DNA of 64,000 bases from Psychroflexus halocasei (GTDB taxonomy: Bacteria; Bacteroidota; Bacteroidia; Flavobacteriales; Flavobacteriaceae), in contig NZ_FNQF01000009.1 of assembly GCF_900107595.1 (NCBI RefSeq), positions 56,598 through 120,597 on the forward strand, in the 5' to 3' direction. The position numbers and the translations under genes are program-made. Shown here in pieces: positions 33,913 to 41,989 of the stretch. The notes under the pieces are model-generated. The model made no database searches and was not told the origin of the DNA. It worked only from the letters and a program-made list of their open reading frames with translations. Within the stretch, counting starts at the first letter, position 1, and each line of letters begins with the position of its first letter.

Positions 33913-35042
33913 GTTTACTTATGATCATATTCAGTGCTATTGCAATTCTATATTTCCTCACAATTGGTTGGGCAATAAGGAAAATTTCAAATTTTAAATT
34001 TTCTGAACAAAAATTTAATTCAGATTCTGAATTGACAAGATTTAGTGTTTTAATATCTTTCAGGAATGAAGCTAATAATCTCCCAAAATTATTACAATCC
34101 GTATCAGAAATAGATTATCCATTGGATAAATTTGAACTCATTCTGATCGATGATCATTCGTCAGATATGTCAAGAACTGAAATGATTGATTTGATCAATA
34201 AATTTGATATGAATATTCGTCTTTTTCATTTATCAGATGTTGGTTTATCAACTAAAAAACAAGCGGTTAAATATGGCGTGAGTCAAGCTTCTGGAGAATA
34301 TGTATTAACAACGGATGCAGATTGTGTTTTACCAAATGGGATACTCAAGGCACATCATTTACAGATTATCGATCAACAACCAGACTTGATAGCGGGAGCG
34401 GTGAGCTTTATAAAGAAAAACACCTTTCTGAGTCAATTTCAATACTATGATTTTATGGCAATTCAGGCTGTGAGCATGTCTTGCATGATTCATGGAAAAC
34501 CAATTGCAAATAACGCTGCGCACATGAGCTTTAAACGTTCTGTTTTTTTGAAATTAAATCCTTATCAAAACAACATGAATATTGCGAGTGGTGATGATGT
34601 TTTTTTATTGGAAAGATTCATTCAAATGGAACGTAAAATCAGATATTTAGAATTTCCTGAAATAGTTTTATCTGCTTCTCAAGAATCTTTTTCAGCTTTA
34701 GTTCAACAGCGCAAAAGATGGTTTCTTAAGTCTAAATATGTAAAGAATAGAACTGCAAAACGTATAGGTTTAATTTTGTTTTTAGGGCAAATAAATATGG
34801 TTTTTGGCTTTATATTATTGTTTTTTTTAAATCAAATAGAACTTATTTTTAGTTTGTTCATAATTGTCAAATTCATTATCGATTATCGGCTTTTAAATCA
34901 ATTTTCTAAGAAGTTTCATTTAGGGTTTTGTGCAAAAGAACTTTTATTATTCTACATAGTTTATCCTTTTAGTCTTTTTATTTTTATTTTTGCATTAGCA
35001 AATCAAAATTATAGTTGGAAGTCACGCCAATTTAAAATTTAA
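33909..35042 (+). CDS. Membrane GT2 glycosyltransferase
   Basis: A 377-residue family 2 glycosyltransferase. After one N-terminal membrane helix it has the nucleotide-sugar-binding core (ILIDDHSSD), the metal site TTDADCVLP, an acidic GDDVFLLE region and the QQRKRW acceptor motif. Two or three C-terminal helices follow. This layout is that of enzymes acting on membrane lipids or exported glycans. Translation likely starts at the TTG overlapping the flippase-like stop, with an ATG four codons later as the alternative. The donor and acceptor are not predictable. Confidence 0.8.
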   Translation: MSLLMIIFSAIAILYFLTIGWAIRKISNFKFSEQKFNSDSELTRFSVLISFRNEANNLPKLLQSVSEIDYPLDKFELILIDDHSSDMSRTEMIDLINKFDMNIRLFHLSDVGLSTKKQAVKYGVSQASGEYVLTTDADCVLPNGILKAHHLQIIDQQPDLIAGAVSFIKKNTFLSQFQYYDFMAIQAVSMSCMIHGKPIANNAAHMSFKRSVFLKLNPYQNNMNIASGDDVFLLERFIQMERKIRYLEFPEIVLSASQESFSALVQQRKRWFLKSKYVKNRTAKRIGLILFLGQINMVFGFILLFFLNQIELIFSLFIIVKFIIDYRLLNQFSKKFHLGFCAKELLLFYIVYPFSLFIFIFALANQNYSWKSRQFKI

Positions 35043-35063
35043 ACATATTTAATTTACCTCACT

Positions 35064-35891
35064 ATGAAGTTCACCTACTCACTTTGTTTATTATTTTTAG
35101 TATTTTTTGCGAGTGCGCAAAATAATTTGACCATAGATCAAAAAGTTTATGATGTAAAACCTTTAGTTGACGGTGAGTTAAGCTTGTATTCAGAGAAAAC
35201 GACTGGTGATCATCTCTACATCATGAGCTATAATAACAAACACGTATTATTAGAAAGAGATAATTATAGACAGCAAATCGAAAGCTTGCTTGACCGTTCT
35301 TTAGATATTAAGAATTTGAGCTATAGAACGCGAGCTTTTGTGATATTTACAGAAAAATTTAATCATCGTATTGACGAAAAAATAGATAAGCTTAGTCTTG
35401 GATTAAGTGTTTATGGAGGTGTTTCAAATGAATTTTTGTTCACCAATCCAAATAACGAGAAATATGGTATTATTGGAGCTGAACTTGAGCTCTATAATAG
35501 AAAGATGTTTAGAAGACACAGCCTTTTCTTTCAGTTTAATCAAACGATAAATACGTCAGATTACGATTTTAATCTTTCTCAATTAACTTTAAATTACAGA
35601 TTCAGATTTATTGATACAAAGTATTTTTATGCTGCTGCTAATGTAGAATTTTTTAGTTTGAACTACGTTTCATTTGAAAATTCATATTACAATCAAGATG
35701 AAGAACTGGTGGTTGAAGACCAGGAGGCAACTGCACTTGATACGCCAATTAGTTTTGGCGCAAGTCTTAATTTTAATGTTTCTAAGGTTACAACAATTTT
35801 TTTGAGTTATAATGATTTTGTTGCTCTTGGTGTGAACGATAACGGTGAAACGCCTCTTGACTTCAGTTTTGGTTTGCGCTTCGCTTTATAA
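35064..35891 (+). CDS. Exported beta-rich protein, probable outer-membrane
   Basis: A 275-residue protein with a signal peptide (MKFTYSLCLLFLVFFASAQ). The second half is built of alternating aromatic and polar strands (LSLGLSVYGGVS, YRFRFIDTKYFYAAANVEFF) and ends FGLRFAL, with a C-terminal aromatic and leucine pattern typical of beta-barrels. I do not recognise the family. It lies 21 bases after the GT2 gene on the same strand, so it may serve the same envelope process. It ends one base before the convergent lipoprotein. Confidence 0.6.
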   Translation: MKFTYSLCLLFLVFFASAQNNLTIDQKVYDVKPLVDGELSLYSEKTTGDHLYIMSYNNKHVLLERDNYRQQIESLLDRSLDIKNLSYRTRAFVIFTEKFNHRIDEKIDKLSLGLSVYGGVSNEFLFTNPNNEKYGIIGAELELYNRKMFRRHSLFFQFNQTINTSDYDFNLSQLTLNYRFRFIDTKYFYAAANVEFFSLNYVSFENSYYNQDEELVVEDQEATALDTPISFGASLNFNVSKVTTIFLSYNDFVALGVNDNGETPLDFSFGLRFAL

Positions 35892-36341
35892 CTATTTAAA
35901 TTGTAAAGGAATATCAAAACTCAGTTTAACAGGAACACTTCTTTTTTGCGCTGGGTAAACAGGTTCTAATTTAGAGATGCAGCTATCAATTTTCTGTGAA
36001 AGTTTTAAATTATTTTTTGTCGAAGAAGCTAATGAGTCGAAGATTATTTCTCCACTTTTAGAAACACTCAAGTGCAATTGAAAACAATCGCTTGTGTTTT
36101 TAAGTTGAGTAGGAAGACATTGATCTAGATTTAAATAAGCACCAATATTTTCAGTAAAGCATAAGAAGCTTTTTTCTTTACTTAATCCTTCTTTACAAAA
36201 TTCAAAACCTGGATAAATATCAACTTCATTCCAATTGATATGCTGTTTTTCGTTTTCTAAAATTTGTTGTGCATTTTGCTTTTCAAATTTTTGGCATCCT
36301 AAAATCAGGAAAATAAATAAAACAGCTAAAATTGATTTCAT
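35892..36341 (-). CDS. Small lipoprotein with TonB-like C-terminus
   Basis: A 149-residue lipoprotein: the signal ends FLILGCQK with the lipidated cysteine near residue 16. Cysteines at about 49, 61, 75 and 86 could form disulfides in the periplasm. The last part (ISKLEPVYPAQKRSVPVKLSFDIP) resembles the C-terminal strand pattern of TonB-like domains, but the match is weak. Function unknown. Confidence 0.55.
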   Translation of the reverse strand: MKSILAVLFIFLILGCQKFEKQNAQQILENEKQHINWNEVDIYPGFEFCKEGLSKEKSFLCFTENIGAYLNLDQCLPTQLKNTSDCFQLHLSVSKSGEIIFDSLASSTKNNLKLSQKIDSCISKLEPVYPAQKRSVPVKLSFDIPLQFK

Positions 36342-36480
36342 GATGCTAAATTAAAAATAAGTCTGATTTTAATTCAATCTTCACAAAGATATGATATGTT
36401 TTGACTTTAATACTTCTTCCTTTTTAACAATCTTAAAATCAGTTTTGTATTCTGAGATATTTTATATTTACAATAAAAAA

Positions 36481-36981
36481 ATGAGCATTCTATTAATCAC
36501 TATTGGTTTTATACTTTGTATTGTTGGCATTCTCGGTAGCTTTTTACCGGTTCTGCCAGGTCCTCCTTTGTGCTGGTTGGGTTTGTTGTTTTTTTATCTA
36601 GCACCAGTAATCCCGATGAATTATACTATTCTTATTGTGACCTTTGTGGTTGCTTTAGTTGTATTCTTGCTAGATTATATCGTTCCTGCGATTGGTACAA
36701 AATCTTATGGTGGTAGTAAATATGGCGTGATAGGAACCACAATAGGACTTATCGTTGGGCTCATTGCACCAATCCCTTTCGGATTTTTGATAGGGCCATT
36801 TGTTGGTGCTTTTATAGGTGAATTTATTTTTAATAAAAGCAAAGGAAAAACAGCTCTTCGTGCTGCTTATGGTTCGTTTCTAGGTTTCTTAGGATCAACT
36901 TTGATGAAGTTTACTTTTAGTTTAGCTTTTAGCGTGTATTACATTTATCAAATCATCAATTATCGTGATTTGATATTTTAA
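36481..36981 (+). CDS. DUF456 membrane protein
   Basis: A 166-residue membrane protein with three or four helices and many glycines. The first helix contains FLPVLPGPPLCWLG and the middle segment PAIGTKSYGGSKYGVIGTTIG; both fit DUF456. Function unknown. The frame is open from 36391, but the hydrophobic first helix begins at the ATG at 36481, which I take as the start. It ends overlapping the convergent nitroreductase by 4 bases. Confidence 0.8.
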   Translation: MSILLITIGFILCIVGILGSFLPVLPGPPLCWLGLLFFYLAPVIPMNYTILIVTFVVALVVFLLDYIVPAIGTKSYGGSKYGVIGTTIGLIVGLIAPIPFGFLIGPFVGAFIGEFIFNKSKGKTALRAAYGSFLGFLGSTLMKFTFSLAFSVYYIYQIINYRDLIF

Positions 36982-37541
36982 TCAAAGAATTCAATCTTTT
37001 CATCTATTGAAGTTTGTCGCTCACCTTCTGGCCACTCCTCATCTGTTTTTCCTAAATATAACAAGCCTAAGCATTTTTCACCTTCTTTAAAATCAAAGAA
37101 TTCTCCAAAATCCTTAATCATTTTTGGCGAACTCCAGTAGCATCCTATTTGCATTTCAGTCGCAAGTAGCCACATGTTCTGAACCGACATTGCTACAGCG
37201 GCAACTTCTTCCCACTCTGGAACGCTTTCTTTAAGATCTCTTTGTAAGCAAATTGCAATAACTGCTGACGATTTCTGAAACTTATCAATAATTTTTCTCT
37301 GCTTAAATTTAGAAGGCTTATCAGCTGACTTGAGATATAATGAACCAACAAACGCACTAAATTTTGTTTTAGATTTTCCTTCTAAAACCTTGTAACGCCA
37401 AGGCTCAGTTTTGCGATGTGTTGGTGCCCAATTTGCCGCTTCTAAAAGTTTTTGAATTTCTTTTTTTGAAACTTTTTCATCATTATATTGATGTGGGTAG
37501 ATTGATCTTCTTTTCTTGATAATATCAGCAATCGTTTGCAT
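36978..37541 (-). CDS. Nitroreductase-family flavoprotein
   Basis: A 187-residue FMN-dependent oxidoreductase that should reduce nitro or quinone compounds with NAD(P)H. RRSIYPHQY begins the FMN-binding N-terminus, AANWAPTHRKTEPWRYKV is the conserved FMN-contact region, and the late GCYWSSPKMIKDF segment and LGLLYLGK strand complete the fold. It is of the small YdjA-like type. I start at the ATG at 37541, as the frame upstream overlaps the sugar transferase end. Physiological substrate unknown. Confidence 0.82.
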   Translation of the reverse strand: MQTIADIIKKRRSIYPHQYNDEKVSKKEIQKLLEAANWAPTHRKTEPWRYKVLEGKSKTKFSAFVGSLYLKSADKPSKFKQRKIIDKFQKSSAVIAICLQRDLKESVPEWEEVAAVAMSVQNMWLLATEMQIGCYWSSPKMIKDFGEFFDFKEGEKCLGLLYLGKTDEEWPEGERQTSIDEKIEFFD

Positions 37542-37575
37542 AGAAATTTTTACCGTAAATCTAATTGATTTAACT

Positions 37576-38160
37576 TCAGGAATCAAGTTCAGATGATGAA
37601 CGAAATGGTAAGAGCACAGTTTTTAAAATGATTTTAATATCTGTTGAAAAACTGATATCTTCAGCATATTGAGAGTTTAATTTTAACTTTTGAGGAAAAA
37701 TGACGGTGTCATTATAGTTTAACGGATCACTTTGTGATTTTAAAATCTGCTCTTCGTTGGAAAAATGTAGAGAAGCATAACCAGTTAATCCTGGCTTTAA
37801 CTTGCTTATGTTTTTATATTTTTCTCCTAATTGGTCATAATATCCTGGTATATCTGGCCGAGGTCCTACAAAACTCATTTGCATCGCCATAATATTGATC
37901 AATTGTGGTAATTCATCAAGTTTACTGCGTCTTAAAAACGCCAAAAATCTTGTCGTTTTCCCATTTTTATTAATGGTTTTAAATTTGAAAATTTTAAATT
38001 TCTTTTGATGTTGGCCTATACGTGTTTGAATAAAAAAAGGGCTTGACCGATGTGTAATTGAAAGGATGATAGAGAGTATCAATAAAACGGGTGTCAAAAA
38101 GACGAAAAGAAGAAAAGCGCCTAAAAAATCAAAAAATGGTTTAATATAAAATTGATACAT
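37576..38160 (-). CDS. Sugar-phosphate transferase (initiating glycosyltransferase)
   Basis: A 194-residue enzyme of the bacterial sugar transferase family (WcaJ/PglC type). Such enzymes move a sugar phosphate from a nucleotide to undecaprenyl phosphate, starting glycan assembly. It has one long N-terminal hydrophobic segment (re-entrant helix, about 7-34), RRSKLDELPQLINI with the conserved DELPQ, and SFVGPRPDIPGY. It is the short form with only the catalytic core. No other glycan genes adjoin it, so the pathway is not evident. Confidence 0.88.
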   Translation of the reverse strand: MYQFYIKPFFDFLGAFLLFVFLTPVLLILSIILSITHRSSPFFIQTRIGQHQKKFKIFKFKTINKNGKTTRFLAFLRRSKLDELPQLINIMAMQMSFVGPRPDIPGYYDQLGEKYKNISKLKPGLTGYASLHFSNEEQILKSQSDPLNYNDTVIFPQKLKLNSQYAEDISFSTDIKIILKTVLLPFRSSSELDS

Positions 38161-38285
38161 AAATTCGTAAACGGCTCATTTAAATGCTGACTTCCTATTT
38201 GTTAGATTTTAAACTGAATCTCTAAAAATACAGAAAATAAATGTATGTTATTTTTATGCTTTTAAACTCAAAAAAGTATTTTATT

Positions 38286-39536
38286 TTAAGATTTAACAGC
38301 TACTGTTTTTGATTGATCAGAATTTCCTTTCTTAAATTTAATAACTGTTATTTCTGGCCAAATCCCAACTCGACCTGGATAAGCTAAGTATCCAAATCCT
38401 CTATTGACGTTGATGTAACGTTTTTTGAATTCATAAACTCCGGCCCATTGCTTATATCGATACTGGATCGGACTCCATTTAAACCACCCAGGAATTTCAA
38501 TGCCAAATTGCATTCCATGTGTGTGTCCACTTAAAGTTAAATGAAGATTTTTTTCATGCTGATGTAAAACTTTGTCCCAGTATGATGGATCGTGACTCAA
38601 TACGATTTTAAAATCTTTTTGGATTAAACCCTCGCAAGCTTTATCGATGTTGCCAGCTTTTTTGAAACGACCTTTTCCCCAGTTTTCAACACCAACTACG
38701 GCTAAATGCGCATCGTTTTTTTTGATGAGTCTGTGTTCATTTCTGAGCATCTGCCAACCCATTTCTTCATGAACTTTCAAGAAGTTCTTAAAGTTCTCTT
38801 CTTTATCTTTTGGCTCTTTAAATTTATAGTAATCGCCATAATCGTGATTGCCCAAAATTGAATAAATCCCATCTTTTGCCTTTAATTGACCAAAAAGATC
38901 TTTCCAATCATCCATTTCAGAGGCTAAACTATTTACAAGATCACCTGTAAACATGAGCGCGTCAGACTCTTGTTTGTTAATGAGGTTAATAGCGTATTTT
39001 ATTTTCTCATGATTGTTGAAGCTTCCCGAATGAATATCGCTTAATTGGGTGATTTGATAACCGTCAAATTCTTCTGGTAAATCTTCAAAGGCGAGTTCAT
39101 AGGTCAAGACTTTAAAATTATATTTCCCTTGAAACATACCATAAATAAGAGAGAAAAAAGGAATAGAACCAAGTCCCATAGCGATTTGACTTATAAATTT
39201 ACGACGACCTTCAATTTGAACATGCTCAGAAGGCTTTTTAAGCTTTTTATAAATATAACGAAAACTCCTAAAAATGTCTTCTCCAAACAAGAACAAAATA
39301 AGCATGTTTTTAAGTGAGTAAACAGCAAGCACAATTCCAAGCACAATCGCTCTGTACTCATTAAATGTTTTGTCTTCAGTGTTGTTGTAAAAATTATAGA
39401 TCAAGATGATAATTGGTAAAAAACTTAGCAAAAAGTATGTAATGCGTAATTTTTTTGAAGAAGTTAATCGTCTTATAGCTTGAAAAGCATAAATCTCAAG
39501 TATAAAAACAATTATAAAGAACAGCAGCCACCGCAT
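38286..39536 (-). CDS. Membrane-anchored metallophosphoesterase
   Basis: A 416-residue protein. About four N-terminal helices (to about 165) are followed by a calcineurin-like phosphoesterase domain. The metal ligands appear in order: LSDIHSG, GDLVN, GNHDYGD and GHTHGMQ. This arrangement resembles the YkuE/UDP-diacylglucosamine-hydrolase-like group. Lipid phosphates or nucleotides are plausible substrates. I start at the ATG at 39536; the frame stays open upstream into the hemW promoter region. It is divergent from hemW. Confidence 0.8.
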   Translation of the reverse strand: MRWLLFFIIVFILEIYAFQAIRRLTSSKKLRITYFLLSFLPIIILIYNFYNNTEDKTFNEYRAIVLGIVLAVYSLKNMLILFLFGEDIFRSFRYIYKKLKKPSEHVQIEGRRKFISQIAMGLGSIPFFSLIYGMFQGKYNFKVLTYELAFEDLPEEFDGYQITQLSDIHSGSFNNHEKIKYAINLINKQESDALMFTGDLVNSLASEMDDWKDLFGQLKAKDGIYSILGNHDYGDYYKFKEPKDKEENFKNFLKVHEEMGWQMLRNEHRLIKKNDAHLAVVGVENWGKGRFKKAGNIDKACEGLIQKDFKIVLSHDPSYWDKVLHQHEKNLHLTLSGHTHGMQFGIEIPGWFKWSPIQYRYKQWAGVYEFKKRYINVNRGFGYLAYPGRVGIWPEITVIKFKKGNSDQSKTVAVKS

Positions 39537-39550
39537 ATTTTTTTTAGGCG

Positions 39551-39558
39551 CAAATATA
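39551..39558 (-). promoter_or_regulatory. Promoter -7 box of the phosphoesterase gene
   Basis: Minus-strand TATATTTG, an exact TAnnTTTG box 14 bases before the ATG at 39536. No matching TTG upstream. Confidence 0.45.
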
Positions 39559-39604
39559 AATGCAGGTTTGTAATATTGGCTATCATTTAAATTTAAATTA
39601 TACT

Positions 39605-39638
39605 TTGTCGCAATTTTCAGATATACATCATAACTTTG
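39605..39638 (+). promoter_or_regulatory. Promoter of hemW, built on an 11-bp direct repeat
   Basis: TTG (39605-39607), 23-base spacer and TAACTTTG (39631-39638), ending 4 bases before the ATG at 39643. Both boxes lie in copies of ACTTTGTCGCA (39602-39612 and 39633-39643), 31 bases apart. The transcript would have little or no leader. Confidence 0.55.
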
Positions 39639-39642
39639 TCGC

Positions 39643-40767
39643 ATGTCAGGTATCTATATTCATATTCCTTTTTGCAAACAAGCATGTCATTATTGTGATT
39701 TTCATTTTTCAACTTCAATGAAATATAAAGAGCAACTAGTCTCTTCTCTGATGAAAGAAATAAGTTTGCGTCGTGATGAAATTTCTCCAAACATAAAAAC
39801 AATTTATTTTGGAGGAGGCACACCGAGTTTATTAAATCAGGATGAAGTGACTAAAATTATTAATCAAATTCATAAAGAGCTTAATGTTGATGAAAATGCT
39901 GAAATTACCTTAGAAGCAAACCCAGATGATTTAGATGAAAATTACCTGAAGGAACTCAGTCAAACTAAAGTAAATCGTTTAAGTATAGGTGTGCAGTCTT
40001 TTTTTGAAAAAGATTTAAAAATGATGAATCGTGCGCATAATTCTGAAGAAGCGCACAAATCAATTCAACTCGCAAAAAAGTATTTTGATAATATTTCAAT
40101 AGATCTTATCTACGGAATTCCTGAGATGTCGATTCAACGTTGGAAAGAAAATATCAATAAAGTTTTTGAGCTAAATGTTCCGCATATCTCATGTTATGCA
40201 TTGACTGTAGAGCCACAAACAGCCTTAGCAAAATTTATTGAAAAAGAAATCATCAAACCCGTTGATGATGCCTTAGCGAGAGAACATTATGAAGTTTTAT
40301 GTGAAGAAATGTCAGCTAATGGCTTTGATAATTATGAGTTTTCTAATTTTGGAAAAGCGGGTTATTACTCGCAAAATAATATGGCTTACTGGACGGGAAA
40401 ATCTTATTTAGGAATTGGTCCTGCCGCGCATTCCTTTGATGGTAAAAAGCGAAGCTGGAATATTAATAACAACATCAAATATATTAAGGCGATTGAAAGT
40501 GGTAAACTGCCAAGTGAAGTTGAGACTCTAACCAAAAGTGACCGGTTTAATGAATATATCATGACAGGTTTACGCACCAAATTTGGTGTTTCTTTACAAA
40601 AAATCAAAAATGATTTTGGTCAAGTTTTTTATGATCATATTCAAAGAGAAGTTTCACCTTTAGTTGAAGAAAACCATCTTGAATTGATTGATGGATTTAT
40701 ACACATTACGCCAAGTTCACGATTTTTAACGGATGGTATTTCATCTGAACTTTTTAGAATTATTTAA
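39643..40767 (+). CDS. hemW: Radical SAM heme chaperone HemW
   Basis: A 374-residue cytosolic protein related to coproporphyrinogen oxidase HemN but acting as a heme carrier. The radical SAM cysteines are Cys11, Cys15 and Cys18 (FCKQACHYC), followed by FGGGTPSLL and TLEANPDD. The C-terminal HemN-like domain has FNEYIMTGLRTKFGVS. The true HemN oxidase has additional N-terminal residues not present here. A YjbR gene starts immediately after the stop. Confidence 0.92.
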   Translation: MSGIYIHIPFCKQACHYCDFHFSTSMKYKEQLVSSLMKEISLRRDEISPNIKTIYFGGGTPSLLNQDEVTKIINQIHKELNVDENAEITLEANPDDLDENYLKELSQTKVNRLSIGVQSFFEKDLKMMNRAHNSEEAHKSIQLAKKYFDNISIDLIYGIPEMSIQRWKENINKVFELNVPHISCYALTVEPQTALAKFIEKEIIKPVDDALAREHYEVLCEEMSANGFDNYEFSNFGKAGYYSQNNMAYWTGKSYLGIGPAAHSFDGKKRSWNINNNIKYIKAIESGKLPSEVETLTKSDRFNEYIMTGLRTKFGVSLQKIKNDFGQVFYDHIQREVSPLVEENHLELIDGFIHITPSSRFLTDGISSELFRII

Positions 40768-41133
40768 ATGGACATAGAACAAATAAGAGATTTTTGCTTG
40801 TCACACAAAGAAGTGACTGAATCATTTCCTTTTGATAAAGATGTTTTAGTTTTTAAAGTTTTTGACAAGATTTTTGCTTTGATTCCACTTTCAAATTGGG
40901 AAAAAGGAGAGCAAAGTCTTAACCTAAAATGCGATCCAGGTGTTGCTGCCGAATTGAGGGAGAAATATCCGCAAACTGTTCTGCCAGGTTATCACATGAA
41001 TAAAAAGCATTGGAACACTTTAATGCTGCAAACAAGTGAATTTTCAGAAAAAAAAGTCAAACACTTTATTTTGCATAGTTACAAATTGGTGGTGAGTAAA
41101 TTACCAAAATCAAAGCGAGAATCATTGAAGTAA
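40768..41133 (+). CDS. MmcQ/YjbR-family protein
   Basis: A 121-residue small protein of the MmcQ/YjbR family, with a CyaY-like DNA-binding fold. The start (LSHKEVTESFPFDKDVLVFK) and the KHWNTLML segment are typical. Family function is poorly known; a DNA-binding role is suggested by structure in other species. It begins right after the hemW stop, so it is translated from the same message. Confidence 0.85.
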   Translation: MDIEQIRDFCLSHKEVTESFPFDKDVLVFKVFDKIFALIPLSNWEKGEQSLNLKCDPGVAAELREKYPQTVLPGYHMNKKHWNTLMLQTSEFSEKKVKHFILHSYKLVVSKLPKSKRESLK

Positions 41134-41135
41134 AT

Positions 41136-41822
41136 TTAAATTAATTCGCCACGTAACATTTCTCTTTTTCCGGGTGGGCCAGGCATGCGTTTCATCTTAA
41201 AGCCCAAGCTTTCAAGATTACGCCTTACACTTCCTTTGGCACAATAAGTGACAAAAACTCCTTTATCTTTTAAGGCAGTTTTAAATAATTCTAAAGTTTT
41301 CATGTCCCATAAATCAGGTTGAACACGTGGGCCGAAAGCATCATAAAACACAATATTTGCGGTATCGATTAAACTGAGCTGATCAAATTTTTGATGTATT
41401 TTATGTAATTTGAAATTTGATGAAATCTCTGTTCTTTTATCCCAAATAGCAGAATGTAATTTCTTAAAAATAGCATCAGCTTGTTCGCCTTCAATCTGTT
41501 GAGGATAGTTGAGTTTCGAAACTTCTTTTTCTGCAACAGGAAAAGCTTCTAGGCTGATATAATTAACTTTTACTTTGTTTTCTTTCGCCCAGAAATAGGA
41601 GAGAAGCGCATTCAAACCTGTTCCAAAACCAGCTTCAAGAACCGTAATTTCTATATCATTTTCTCTGAAATAATCAAGATCAAGAGAAGCTAAGCCTGTC
41701 TTTAAAAAAACATGTTTGGCTTCCTGAATTGCACCATGTTTAGAATGGTACTGCTCATTCCATTCTGGAATTTGAATGGTTGTTGAGCCATCTTTGGTTG
41801 TGATGATTTGGTGTGAAAGCAT
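41136..41822 (-). CDS. mnmD: tRNA (mnm5s2U34) methyltransferase MnmD
   Basis: A 228-residue SAM-dependent enzyme for the last step of mnm5s2U34 synthesis in tRNA. It has the SAM-binding segment VLEAGFGTGLNALLSY, the family signature YDAFGPRVQPDLWD and the C-terminal RRMPGPPGKREML type end. In gammaproteobacteria it is fused to the FAD domain of MnmC; here it is stand-alone. It has its own promoter and converges on the YjbR gene. Confidence 0.9.
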   Translation of the reverse strand: MLSHQIITTKDGSTTIQIPEWNEQYHSKHGAIQEAKHVFLKTGLASLDLDYFRENDIEITVLEAGFGTGLNALLSYFWAKENKVKVNYISLEAFPVAEKEVSKLNYPQQIEGEQADAIFKKLHSAIWDKRTEISSNFKLHKIHQKFDQLSLIDTANIVFYDAFGPRVQPDLWDMKTLELFKTALKDKGVFVTYCAKGSVRRNLESLGFKMKRMPGPPGKREMLRGELI

Positions 41823-41839
41823 AAAATTGTAAATCTTTT

Positions 41840-41869
41840 CAAATTTAAGCTATTTCTTGAAGTAGTCAA
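41840..41869 (-). promoter_or_regulatory. Promoter of mnmD
   Basis: On the minus strand: TTG (41869-41867), 19-base spacer, then TAAATTTG (41847-41840), an exact -7 box 17 bases before the ATG. Confidence 0.65.
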
Positions 41870-41963
41870 ATCTTTGTGAAAGCCTAGTGTAAGAGGTGAC
41901 TCATTTTTAAATTCTCTTAAGTAAAGTCTGAGATTAAAACTCTATTTATTATTCAAAAAAACT

Positions 41964-41971
41964 TAGTTTTG
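41964..41971 (+). promoter_or_regulatory. Promoter -7 box of the MutS-like gene
   Basis: TAGTTTTG, an exact TAnnTTTG box. Its last three bases are an in-frame TTG, which is therefore unlikely to be the start codon. Confidence 0.45.
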
Positions 41972-41989
41972 TTAGCTAAATTCAGAAAT

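Noticed and set aside
41969..41971. TTG as start codon of the MutS-like gene
   Set aside because: It is the last three bases of an exact -7 box, so transcription should begin after it.
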